Assembly (NCBI GenBank): GCA_903813345.2
Contig: CAIIXF020000004.1
Coordinates: forward strand, 476,513 to 536,512
Length of the DNA: 60,000 nt
From: Owenia fusiformis
Lineage: Eukaryota > Annelida > Polychaeta > Sabellida > Oweniidae
Direction: 5' to 3'
The notes under the pieces were generated by a model. The model saw only the letters and a list, made by a program, of their open reading frames with translations. It was not told where the DNA came from and ran no database searches. Made by a program: the position numbers and the translations under genes. The first letter of the stretch is position 1; each line of letters opens with the position of its first letter. Below, in pieces: positions 52,301 through 60,000 of the stretch.

Positions 52301-55300
52301 TAGACAGTGTGCCATTCTTATACGTATTCACGTACCAAATATGAACAAAATCGCTCCACTACTTTTCGAGTTTTAGTAAAATAAGTTAAAATGGCGGCCA
52401 TTTTTCAAAATGTCCGCCATTTTTCAAAATGGCCGCCTTCTACCAAAAGTGTCATTAGACAGTGTACCATGCTTATAGTATTCACATACCAAATATGAAC
52501 AATATCGCTCCACTACTTTTCAAGTTACAGCAAAAATCGTAAAATAACGAGTAAAGGCCGCCATTTTTCAAGATGGCTGCCATGTGCTTTTTTAATATCT
52601 AAATTTCTAGCTTTATTAATGTCCTATATAGTTTTTTTTACATTTAAAACATATTGCTATTACAGTTTTACATATTGCACCTAAATTACTGTAAAATCGG
52701 CACTAAAATGGCCGCCATTTTTAAATGAGCGGCCATTTTGAAAATCGGCTTTCGAGCAGAACTTCTACCCCCATAGGGTATATGTGTACAAAATATGAAT
52801 AAAATCTGGCCAACGGTATTTGAGTTATTGCCCGGACGGACGGACGGACGTACGTACGGACGGACGTCCGTACGTACGGATGGACGTACGGACGGACGGA
52901 CGGACGGACGGAGGCGTTCCCTATATCCCTCCGAACTTCGTTCGATGGGATAATAAGGTAATAAACTTGCACTCAATATCCATATATGGTATTAAGTCAT
53001 CACACTGGGCATCCAGTAACTGGCCATCTAAAGTTGAATATTCTTTAAATAAGTTTATCTCGATATTGATATGTGGTAACATAAGTCTTATCTTCCATTG
53101 AAATAATTTTTCTTCAAAAATCTTTTAACATTCTTGGTTGTCTACAAAGTATGACAACATAAATCTCACAAATATAACCCTTATTTCTTTATTTTACCAT
53201 AACACGTCAGAATCAGAGTCAGAGTTCAATTTTTGTGAACTTACTGTGCTGTCTGAATGTATTGGAGTAAATTGAAACATCAGTAGACTTCCAAAGAAAA
53301 ACACTGCAGAGTGCCAGTATCCTACAAGGAAATGATAAGTTAATTAATAATAATAATGATTAATACGTTGTGTGGTGGTCATTAACAGAAAAGTAGTTAA
53401 GAATTCAACAGAGTCACTTTCTCTTACTATGATGTGATTTCTCTTACTATGATGTCATTTCTCTTACTATGATGTCATCTCTCTCACAATGATGTTATAC
53501 CTATGGTGACAATTGATTTGAGAATTCTTCACTTTAGTTAATTTCTGTTAGTAAGGTACAAGATTACAATTTAGCACTAGCATTGATCATGTCAATGTCA
53601 AAAATCATAATAAACAATAGTATGTATTTTTGTGTATATTAATTTTTTGATGTACATTAAGATGACCTTCACTCAATAGTAATAAGATAAAAAGACGATT
53701 GGGTCCCTCATTTGTATGATATGATTAATGATAATGACAATGGTTAAAGGCAATAAAATCTCTTGAGAAAAAAAGATAAAAAGACAATGAATCATCATTA
53801 CTGCAGTGTTAGGTGATTTTAATTTCTTTTGATTTTTATTCTAAATTGATCAATTTGGGTTCAAGTACAGGGAAACTTCATAATTTTCAGACCATATACA
53901 TATCTAGAATATTGTACTTGATAAATTGGCCATATAATACATACCTAGAATATTGTACTTAATAAATTGGCCATATAATACATACCTAGAATATTGTACT
54001 TAATAAATTGGCCATATAATACATACCTAGAATATTGTACTTAATAAATTGGCCATATAATACATACCTAGAATATTGTACTTGATAAATTGGCCATATG
54101 AAAGACGTGCATTTTTTGATATATCCCTGCAAAAGAATAGAATATAATGTTAATGTTAACAACAGGTATAAGTACAGAATGTACATTCATATAACATTTG
54201 CATCTTCATTTTAACCTTAAACCATAAAAAGAGATTTCACAAATGGGGCTAAACTTATATCTTACTTGTAAAGACTTGGATGTTGCAGTAGAACATCTTG
54301 TGGTATGTTCTGCTCAAACAACCCATATATAAGAATAGGAAGTGAAGGGTAATGTCTTAAATCTTACTTGTAAAGACTTGGATGTTGCAGTAGAACATCT
54401 TGTGGTATGTTCTGCTCAAACAACCCATATATAAGGATAGGAAGTGAAGGGTAATGTCTTATATCTTACTTGTAAAGACTTGGATGTTGCAGTAGAACAT
54501 CTTGTGGTATGTTCTGCTCAAACAACCCATATAAAAGAATAGGAAGTGAAGGGTAATGTCTTAAATCTTACTTGTAAAGACTTGGATGTTGCAGTAGAAC
54601 ATCTTGTGGTATGTTCTGCTCAAACAACCCATATATAAGAATAGGAAGTGAAGGGTAATGTCTTAAATCTTACTTGTAAAGACTTGGATGTTGCAGTAGA
54701 ACATCTTGTGGTATGTTCTGCTCAAACAACCCATATATAAGAATAGGAAGTGAAGGGTAATGTCTTAAATCTTACTTGTAAAGACTTGGATGTTGCAGTA
54801 GAACATCTTGTGGTATGTTCTGCTCAAACAACCCATATATAAGAATAGGAAGTGAAGGGTAATGTCTTATATCTTACTTGTAAAGACTTGGATGTTGCAG
54901 TAGAACATCTTGTGGTATGTTCTGCTCAAACAACCCATATATAAGAATAGGAAGTGAAGGGTAATGTCTTAAATCTTACTTGTAAAGACTTGGATGTTGC
55001 AGTAGAACATCTTGTGGTATGTTCTGCTCAAACAACCCATATATAAGAATAGGAAGTGAAGGGTAATGTCTTATATCTTACTTGTAAAGACTTGGATGTT
55101 GCAGTAGAACATCTTGTGGTATGTTCTGCTCAAACAACCCATATATAAGAATAGGAAGTGAAGGGTAATGTCTTATATCTTACTTGTAAAGACTTGGATG
55201 TTGCAGTAGAACATCTTGTGGTATGTTCTGCTCAAACAACCCATATATAAGAATAGGAAGTGAAGGGTAATGTCTTATATCTTACTTGTAAAGGCTTGGA

Positions 55301-58300
55301 TGTTGCAGTAGAACATCTTGTGGTATGTTCTGCTCAAACAACCCATATATAAGAATAGGAAGCGAAGTGAACGCCAAGTTAAAGAACATCAAGAAGTAGC
55401 TGTCAAACAAAGACTGAAACAAACAAAATGAAACATATACAAGTTTTATAGCAGACATTCATTAGCATGGATTCAAGCATAAGCTAGATACTCTCTTTAT
55501 CAAATAAAATGAATGGCTTTTTGTAAGAAACTGCAGTGCACTGCTCCTGGATTTATATTCAGTTTATTATGTCAGATCATTGTTTGGGAAGAGTTGTACT
55601 ATATGTTTTTTAATACTTTTTGGTCTCTCGTTTAGGTACTTCCATTTAGTTTTACTGATATGAATAAGTATGAAAAATGAAAATATTGTATCCTACCTGG
55701 GCGGAAAAAGCAGAGAAGAATGCATAGTAAAACTGAGCTGTGATAAAGGCAATGTTCTGAAAGTATAAAGTACAATCATATAATATTAAAAGATAAATGA
55801 AAATAAAACAATACAAAATAAATCACATATGTTTACATTAATATGGGAATCTATTGCCAACCACAAAATAAATAGATGATGTTATAATGTATTCAGAAAT
55901 GTTGTACAATTAAAAATAGTTATGACAAATGGCTGTAAAGATGTAGTTATTAACTTATTGGTGTAATTCTTTAGATGATGTCAATCAATATATCACTGCG
56001 TCAAGGCAACAAACTAGATATAGTTAAAATGCTACTATTATAAAAATCTGAATTTATCATGAAAAACTTAAATGAAATAAAAAAAATATATTAACTCATT
56101 CGCTACGAATGACGTGATATGACGTCATAAAGCACATACGTTGACTACGGTAAAATGGGACTTAAAAACCTATTGATTCTGAAAAAGTATATTGTATGCT
56201 TTAAAATGATATATAACACTATATATGTATGCCAATGTATATGCTTTATATATTATTTCAGAGGTACCATATATGGCAACTTTCAAAAATTCATCAGTAT
56301 TACAGTGCTTTTTGCCCCAGGATTGAATGAGTTAGTCACGAATGTTTCTTAACTTTACCTTGTAGAAAAAGTACTGCACGAGGTAGGCTATTCTAACGTA
56401 ATAGTAATGTCCATGGACTAGTAGTGCCCTCTGTAGGCATTGGAACTTTGGGAAGGCATAATCACTGCACCTCACAGCCTGGCGACCTTCTTTGCCCATT
56501 ATGCCTGCAAAAATACAGGATATTAGATTTTACATGTCATATTTTGAAAAGGAGCACGTAAGTTATCGCAAACAATTTCAAACGATTCTAACTTGAATTA
56601 TGAATACTTTCTGATCATGAACATGGGTGTATTTTTTAGATCCATTCATTATCTTCAAGAAAAGTATATATAATGATAATTTAGTTAATCAGACCTAAGT
56701 GATATTGAAGGGGCAATGGACCAATCAACATACTTTTTCAAAAATGTTGACCTAATTTTCACCAAAAATGCAACCTATTATCATATTGTTGAATGCATAA
56801 TTAGAATGTGCTTTGAGACATGTTCGATTTCCTAAAAGGAAAATTTGATTGCTCCAGGGACTTTAAAGATATTCAATTTGGATGACCAAAATGAACTGAA
56901 ACCAATGGATAGCATGAGATTTTTCAATGGAGAAATAACATGGGGAACACTTATCTTAATGCAATTAAGTTTTTCTTTCAAGAACTATTTGATACAATCA
57001 AAATTAAGAATAGTAATGCATTAAACATTGTGAAAAATGATTGCATTTTTGGTGAAAATGGGGTCAACATCTTCAAAATGGGGTCAAAAAGTGTGTTGAT
57101 GGGTTAATTGCTTGTTAAATATCTCCGAGTTTGCTTGAAATTATTATTACTGTGCATAATTTTCTTTGAGATAATGAATTGATCTAAAAGATAAACTTGT
57201 CTTCATTGTCAGAAAATAGTCATAATCCAAGATATAACCTTCTGAAATTGTTTGCGATAACCCACGTGCTCCTTTCAAAAAGCTACTTTGAATTTGCTAT
57301 GCAGAACAAACTAAATTTGACGAACCTAAGTTTGATCATGGCTTCATCTCGATAATGTAATTGAGAACTTATTAATAAATAACTTCAGTGGGTAACTTGG
57401 TAGAGAATTACAAATGTGATAAAGAATTAATTGAATTATTATAATAAACCTCTCTGCAATAAACATAACATGACCTAATTCTTGTTTGGGCATGGTAGAA
57501 CTATTTAATCTAAAAACTGTTTACAAGTAAACAAAGCTAGTTTCTACTCTTTTCAAAAAAAATCTAGTTTACCTAGTCCAACATGAGCTTCTTGTATCAT
57601 AGATACATCATTAGCCCCATCCCCTATAGCTGCAGTTACTGGACTAGCTGAAGACTTCTTAATCAATCTGACAACCTGAAATCATAGACACTTCATTAGC
57701 CCCATTTGCCATTGATTATTAAGACATCAGTTGTTCTTTAACTGAAGCAAATTCAATATGCAGTATCTTTTACAACATAAAATTACAACTTCATTGTTAG
57801 GTGCTTTAATTTCTGCTGTAAATAATGATGTAAAAATATGAAAACACAAACCTCGGCTTTCTGTAATGGGGACATCCTACAGCAAAGCACAGTACTACAT
57901 GCCTGACAAACATCCCTAAAGATGGCACTGTGATCAGAGAGAGCATACGTCAAGCTTGCCCCGTCAACTATCAACGCATGTTTTATCTCATTGTTGTTGC
58001 AGTTCCTACTTTGTAAACTAGAAATAAACACAATGAATGGGTTAAAACATCAATGAACAATGACAGCCTGCTATCTATATGAATCATGAAGAGAAATAAA
58101 CACAATGAATGGGTTAAAACATCAATGAACAATGACAGCCTGCTATCTATATGAATCATGAAGAGAAATAAACACAATGAATGGGTTAAAACATCAATGA
58201 ACAATGACAGCCTGCTATCTATATGAATCATGAAGAGAAATAAACACAATGAATGGGTTAAAACATCAATCAACAATGACAGCCTGCCATCTATATGAGT

Positions 58301-60000
58301 CGTGAAGAGTATATCTAGTTCAATGTTTCTCATAAAAAGAATCTCAAAGAGGCAAAAAATGGAAGAACATCAGTCTAAATGATGTTGCATATATCTTCAA
58401 AACATTTTGTAAAATCAACCAGCAATTTCCATCTGTTGTCTTCTGATATTCGATGACACCTTTGAGAGTAAATTGCAGAAGATATAAATGTTCAGTGACA
58501 CTAAATGTAATTTCAACTTATGTTTCCCTAACCCTACTATCACACCAAACTAGTTCTCACTACGTTCTCAAAAACGGGCTTCAACTGTGTATGAACGGAC
58601 TGGACCTACTAAGAACCGTTTGGGATCTATTAACAAACTTCATCGAACGTACTCGAACGGGTAGGTCCTCTAGAACTTAGACAATGCTCAAAATGTTCTC
58701 GTGGTCGTCACGTTCTACAATTAGAACGAGTGACAACGTACTAACGACGAGCTGGACGTACTACGAACGGAACCGTCGTACTTCAATCCTACTAGGGACA
58801 TTTTAACAACGAGTTGAATTGTCTGAGGACGTGTTGAGAACGATGTAGAACTAATTGCAAACGGGTTTAAACTGATTGAGAACGTATTTAACACTGCTTA
58901 TGAATGAGTTAGCAAAAATATAGCTATCACACCAAACAAGTTGCCACTGCGTTCTTCAAAACTGTGTGCGAACGGAATGAACGTAGCTGCCACTTTCTAA
59001 GGTCTATTTACGAACTTTATGATCGTTCTCAGACGGGAATGTGATTTTAGAATTTTGAATGGATTCAAAATTCGATGGCGACCATAACGTTCTGTAATCA
59101 GGTCATGTTGACCTTCTAGACTAAGGGACGCGTTCTACTACGTTGCACACCGACGTGGTGCGACCTGAACGAACTGCGAACGAGAAGGACGTATTGAAGA
59201 CTGTTTAAGAACGAAGAAGCTAATTATTTCAGACATATTTCCCGACCACAGCCAGATTGAGCCCGTTTTACGACGTTTTCGTAGGACTGGCAAGAACGGG
59301 TAAGAACGAGTTTGGTGTGATAGGGGGGTTATGTTCCTATTCCAACACATCTTCGAGGATGTCTGTATTGTTATAGGTAGTTCTTTAATCTTAACTTACG
59401 TTTTCCTATGTTGTGCTATAGTATTCCCACACATCTCTGAGGATGTCTGTCTAGTTATAGGTAGTTCTATGATTTTAACTTACGTTTTCCTATGTTGTGC
59501 TATAGTATTCCCACACATCTCTGAGGATGTCTGTCTAGTTATAGATAGTTCTATGATTTTAACTTACATTTTCCTATGTTGTGCTATAGCATTCCCACAC
59601 ATCTCTGAGGATGTCTGTCTAGTTATAGGTAGTTCTATGATTTTAACTTACGTTTTCCTATGTTGTGCTATAGTATTCCCACACATCTCTGAGGATGTCT
59701 GTCTAGTTATAGATAGTTCTATGATTTTAACTTACATTTTCCTATGTTGTGCTATAGTATTCCCACACATCTCTGAGGATGTCTGTCTAGTTATAGGTAG
59801 TTCTATGATTTTAAACTTACGTTTTCCTATGTTGTGCTATAGTATTCCCACACATCTCTGAGGATGTCTGTCTAGTTATAGGTAGTTCTATGATTTTAAC
59901 TTACGTTTTCCTATGTTGTGCTATAGTATTCCCACACATCTCTGAGGATGTCTGTAATGTTATAGGCCATTCTATAATTTAAACTTACGTTTTCCTATGT
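43194..60000 (-). CDS. ATP11-like: ATP11-class P4-ATPase (phospholipid flippase), 3' part of gene, split into exons
   Basis: Gene-level entry; exons are listed separately. P4-ATPases move aminophospholipids from the outer to the cytosolic leaflet, normally with a CDC50/TMEM30 partner. Ten exons in transcript order (57852-58017, 57573-57675, 56359-56504, 55697-55756, 55286-55413, 54068-54126, 53245-53321, 51606-51671, 43659-43765, 43194-43374) all have GT-AG borders and join without phase conflict, giving about 364 codons. They contain [66 protein letters not shown] and DISKNA, in the order expected from the late P domain to TM10. [20 protein letters not shown] and FFFG favour class ATP11 over ATP8, ATP9 or ATP10. 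The N-terminal two thirds lie beyond 60000. Introns hold several transposons and five splice-site-linked tandem arrays. The intron from 51605 to 43766 is mostly a 47-bp repeat. Class assignment is from remembered family motifs, not a search. Confidence 0.9.
43659..43765 (-). CDS. ATP11-like: Flippase exon: TM8 end to TM9 ([11 protein letters not shown]); its acceptor is the source of the 47-bp array
   Basis: 107 nt, acceptor TATATTTCAG, donor GTAAGT. It reads [20 protein letters not shown], then [15 protein letters not shown] and two bases of Pro. ATP11 proteins have ALETHFWTW at this position, so the exon is homologous and in phase. The first 32 nt with the adjacent 15 intronic nt form the unit repeated about 160 times upstream (43734-51279). 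This copy is taken as authentic because only here does the reading frame continue into [10 protein letters not shown]. Confidence 0.9.
43734..51279 (-). repeat. 47-bp minisatellite made of a splice acceptor plus exon start, about 160 copies
   Basis: Minus-strand unit: 15 intronic nt ATGTTTATATTTCAG followed by 32 exonic nt beginning CTGTGTTTGGAGACATATTA. The array starts inside the authentic exon and ends at 51279. The distance between first and last acceptor is 7500 bp. Many units lack one G and are 46 bp, so about 160 units fit. Variants cluster at one site (TTTGGAG, TTTAGAG, TTGAAAG, TTAAGAG, TTTAGTG). The TTTGGAG type is open in all three minus frames; the TTTAGAG type puts TAG in one frame. 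Long apparent open frames here (up to 330 codons, [20 protein letters not shown] type) are products of the repeat and not a separate protein. Confidence 0.97.
51280..51312 (-). pseudogene. Decayed second copy of the TM9 exon interior at the far end of the array
   Basis: On the minus strand TTTTTCAG is followed by CTTAGTAATATCTGCAATTT, nearly matching the interior of the authentic exon (LAISAIFYI) near 43690-43720. It sits directly at the upstream edge of the 47-bp array, so the array is bracketed by two copies of the exon interior. This suggests the array began as a partial exon duplication. Confidence 0.7.
51348..51375 (-). repeat. Isolated relic of the 47-bp acceptor unit
   Basis: Minus strand GATATTTCAGCTGTGTTTTG matches the acceptor and first exonic bases of the unit, 100 bp outside the array. 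It marks an earlier or broader extent of the repeat. Confidence 0.6.
51606..51671 (-). CDS. ATP11-like: Flippase exon: exoplasmic loop and TM8
   Basis: 66 nt, 22 codons, phase 0 at both ends: [20 protein letters not shown] and IK. Acceptor CTTTTCAG, donor GTAAGA. It matches the ATP11 pattern GNW-x6-V-x2-T-x2-VITV-x2-K. The initial Met is internal to the protein. Immediately downstream lies the 7.8-kb intron filled by the 47-bp array. Confidence 0.88.
51700..52953. mobile_element. Helitron-like non-autonomous (HINE/pearl-type) element, copy 2, in a flippase intron
   Basis: Same ends as copy 1 (CCAGAACAACGGCAACGCCA to TTCGATGGGATAA), same asymmetric inverted repeats, 3' hairpin, ~130-bp units and ACGG/ACGT tract (52833-52905). 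Flanks read TCTTAA before and TAAGGT after, again an A-T junction without duplication. It lies between the TM7 and TM8 exons. Confidence 0.78.
53245..53321 (-). CDS. ATP11-like: Flippase exon: TM7 (VFFFGSLL)
   Basis: 77 nt, acceptor CCTTGTAG, donor GTAAGT. Two bases complete Gly, then [20 protein letters not shown] and HSDST. FFFG in TM7 is shared with ATP11 proteins. The DST end leads into the exoplasmic loop continued by MAGNW in the next exon. Confidence 0.88.
53427..53505. repeat. ~21-bp intronic repeat, 4 copies
   Basis: TTTCTCTTACTATGATGTCA units between the 41-bp array and the TM7 exon, in the intron downstream of neither junction; not splice-site derived. Confidence 0.7.
53900..54098 (-). 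repeat. 41-bp tandem repeat of an exon 3' end plus splice donor, 4-5 copies
   Basis: Unit: 31 exonic nt (TATGGCCAATTTATCAAGTA to TTCTAG) plus 10 intronic nt GTATGTATTA. Donors are at 54066, 54025, 53984 and 53943. A fifth partial copy near 53904 has lost the GT. The uppermost copy is the authentic end of the DISKN exon. Confidence 0.92.
54068..54126 (-). CDS. ATP11-like: Flippase exon: loop between TM6 and TM7 (DISKNARLS); donor end repeated
   Basis: 59 nt, acceptor CTTTTGCAG, donor GTATGT. One base completes Lys of SLYK, then [19 protein letters not shown] and one base of Gly. ATP11 family members read LYRDISKN at this point. The last 31 nt plus the donor are repeated downstream with a 41-bp period (53900-54098). 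Confidence 0.9.
54254..55362 (-). repeat. 102-bp tandem repeat of an exon 3' end plus splice donor, 11 copies
   Basis: Donor GT dinucleotides lie at 54264, 54366, 54468 and so on to 55284, at constant 102-bp steps with no indels. Each unit is 77 exonic nt (CTTCCTATTCTTATATATGG to TACAA) plus 25 intronic nt starting GTAAGATATAAG or GTAAGATTTAAG. The uppermost copy belongs to the real exon (55286-55413). The unit length is divisible by 3, but the donor itself supplies TAA in frame. Copies are almost identical, so expansion or homogenisation is recent. Confidence 0.97.
55286..55413 (-). CDS. ATP11-like: Flippase exon: TM6 and cytosolic loop ([10 protein letters not shown]); donor end tandemly repeated
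   Basis: 128 nt, acceptor GTTTCAG, donor GTAAGA. It reads [19 protein letters not shown], then [20 protein letters not shown] and SLY plus two bases of Lys. [10 protein letters not shown] is a hallmark of the TM5-TM6 region in P4-ATPases. The last 77 nt and the donor recur ten more times downstream at exactly 102-bp spacing. Only this copy has the exon's 5' half and a proper acceptor. It differs from the other copies near its end (AGC rather than AGT, silent). Choice of any downstream donor would read TAC AAG TAA, an immediate stop. Confidence 0.93.
55697..55756 (-). CDS. ATP11-like: Flippase exon: TM5
   Basis: 60 nt, exactly 20 codons: [20 protein letters not shown]. Acceptor TTTCAG, donor GTAGGA. 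With the preceding exon it forms YFFYKNIAFIT, the TM5 core. ATP11 proteins have a similar KNVCFI...QF segment. It is hydrophobic and aromatic throughout, as expected for a membrane helix. Confidence 0.92.
56359..56504 (-). CDS. ATP11-like: Flippase exon: GKEGRQA to TM5 lysine
   Basis: 146 nt, acceptor ATTTTTGCAG, donor GTAAAG. Two bases complete the Gly codon, then 48 codons beginning [20 protein letters not shown], then [19 protein letters not shown] and YFFYK. The final codon is the conserved TM5 lysine of P4-ATPases (FYK-N), placed exactly at the exon end; this residue is known to matter for lipid transport. IMGKEGRQA and SDYAF-x-KF are standard P4 motifs. Confidence 0.95.
56544..57280. 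mobile_element. Fold-back MITE, GGAGCAC family, copy 3, in a flippase intron
   Basis: TTTGAAAAGGAGCACGTAAG at the left, CACGTGCTCCTTTCAAAA at the right, with arms complementary over most of the 0.74 kb (TTATCGCAAACAATTTCA against TGAAATTGTTTGCGATAA). Inserted between the hinge exon and the TM5 exon. Confidence 0.85.
57573..57675 (-). CDS. ATP11-like: Flippase exon: [18 protein letters not shown] hinge
   Basis: 103 nt, acceptor TTTCAG, donor GTAAAC. It reads [20 protein letters not shown] and then the P-type ATPase hinge motif [18 protein letters not shown], whose Asp residues coordinate Mg2+ at the phosphorylation site. It ends with one base (G) of a Gly codon completed by the next exon. This is the strongest single identification in the window. 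The intron on its 3' side (56505-57572) carries a 0.74-kb fold-back element. Confidence 0.96.
57852..58017 (-). CDS. ATP11-like: Flippase exon: late P domain ([15 protein letters not shown])
   Basis: 166 nt, preceded by TTTATTTCTAG and followed by GTTTGT. The first base completes a codon from the upstream exon and 55 codons follow. It reads [19 protein letters not shown], then [18 protein letters not shown] and [11 protein letters not shown]. The DG-x-SL and CCR-x-PLQKA motifs are diagnostic of P4-ATPase P domains; CCRM and the short loop before HALIVDG fit class ATP11. The upstream flank of the acceptor is a 72-bp tandem repeat (58021-58308) that duplicates the pyrimidine-rich stretch. Confidence 0.93.
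58021..58308 (-). repeat. 72-bp tandem repeat abutting a splice acceptor, 4 copies
   Basis: Copies start at 58021, 58093, 58165 and 58237. The minus-strand unit ends in TTCATTGTGTTTATTTC, which in the lowest copy runs directly into TAG and the exon at 58017. The polypyrimidine tract and any branch point are therefore present four times, while the exon itself is not repeated. The last copy is slightly diverged. Confidence 0.92.
58537..59323. mobile_element. 0.79-kb element with CTATCACACCAAAC termini
   Basis: CTATCACACCAAACTAGTTC at the left and GAGTTTGGTGTGATAG at the right. A second internal start CTATCACACCAAACAAGTTG at 58922 indicates two diverged ~385-bp halves. The interior is dense in GAACG/CGTTC motifs. 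It is inserted in the intron between the 84-bp donor array and the 72-bp repeat. Confidence 0.78.
59335..60000 (-). repeat. 84-bp tandem repeat of an exon 3' end plus splice donor, at least 8 copies
   Basis: Exon copies end at 59400, 59484, 59568, 59652, 59736, 59821, 59905 and 59989, each followed on the minus strand by GTAAGT. Unit: 74 exonic nt plus 10 intronic nt (GTAAGTTAAA). Two copies end AAAAT instead of AAAAC before the donor. The array runs off the window. The long plus-strand open frame over it (59331-59861) is a by-product of the 84-bp period. Confidence 0.93.
59989..60000 (-). CDS. ATP11-like: 3' end of an upstream flippase exon, cut by window edge
   Basis: The donor GTAAGT at 59983-59988 ends an exon whose last bases read AGG AAA AC. 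The following exon (to 58017) begins with a single codon-completing base, so the junction gives RKT-LQSRN and the phase fits. The same exon end with its donor is repeated at 84-bp intervals down to 59400, so the full exon sequence can be read from the lower copies: a frame containing [18 protein letters not shown] and QHRKT. This has the same spacing before the IVDG motif as the LEL...KT stretch of ATP11 proteins. The copy with the real acceptor must lie beyond the window. This copy is assumed to be the functional one because it is the 5'-most in the transcript within the window. Confidence 0.4.

Noticed and set aside
53986-54186. Minus-strand 66-codon frame over the 41-bp repeat ([17 protein letters not shown] type)
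   Set aside because: It reads in frame with the exon but runs across donors; the exon ends at the first GTATGT, as the next exon's phase requires.
59331-59861. Plus-strand 176-codon frame with 28-residue repeats
   Set aside because: The 84-bp repeat is divisible by 3, so any open phase persists. The opposite strand carries exon ends with donors that fit the flippase.

Overview
This is an intron- and repeat-dominated stretch of an animal nuclear genome. The base composition is AT-rich. Coding sequence occurs only as short exons with GT-AG junctions, and nothing suggests bacterial or organellar gene organisation. The only protein gene I can read with confidence is the 3' part of a class ATP11 P4-ATPase (phospholipid flippase) on the minus strand. 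The repeats include Helitron-like elements with an (ACGG)n core, TA-flanked MITEs, fold-back elements and a tRNA-derived SINE. These point to an invertebrate, probably marine and possibly a mollusc, because (ACGG)n 'pearl'-type elements are best known from bivalves. I cannot name the species.

Layout. 1-24,110: no recognisable intact gene. The region is built of large inverted-repeat elements (2.19-6.98 kb, 9.98-13.32 kb, 17.87-20.07 kb, 22.01-24.11 kb) with smaller fold-backs and MITEs inserted inside them, two CpG-rich elements ending in ACACCCCAGTCACATTTG, and a degraded reading frame with a C2H2 zinc finger. 24,110-32,500: AT-rich, apparently non-coding DNA with several minisatellites. 32,540-36,215: a 59/60-bp satellite split by a Helitron-like insertion. 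36,954-43,056: a 6.1-kb element with ~1.28-kb inverted termini, two datable nested insertions and a decayed reading frame. 43,194-60,000: the flippase gene.

The flippase gene. Ten consecutive exons (58,017 down to 43,194) join in phase and encode the P-domain hinge and TM5 to TM10. A further upstream exon is cut by the window edge. The tail exon after 43,194 is not securely located.

Main discovery candidate. At least four exon-intron boundaries of this one gene have become tandem arrays, and a fifth array abuts a splice acceptor. One acceptor plus 32 nt of its exon is repeated about 160 times (47-bp unit, 7.5 kb). Three donors with their exon ends are repeated 11x (102 bp), at least 8x (84 bp) and 4-5x (41 bp). 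A polypyrimidine tract next to an acceptor is repeated 4x (72 bp). The pre-mRNA therefore presents large numbers of near-identical competing splice sites, of which only one per exon gives a correct protein. I know of no described gene with this arrangement.
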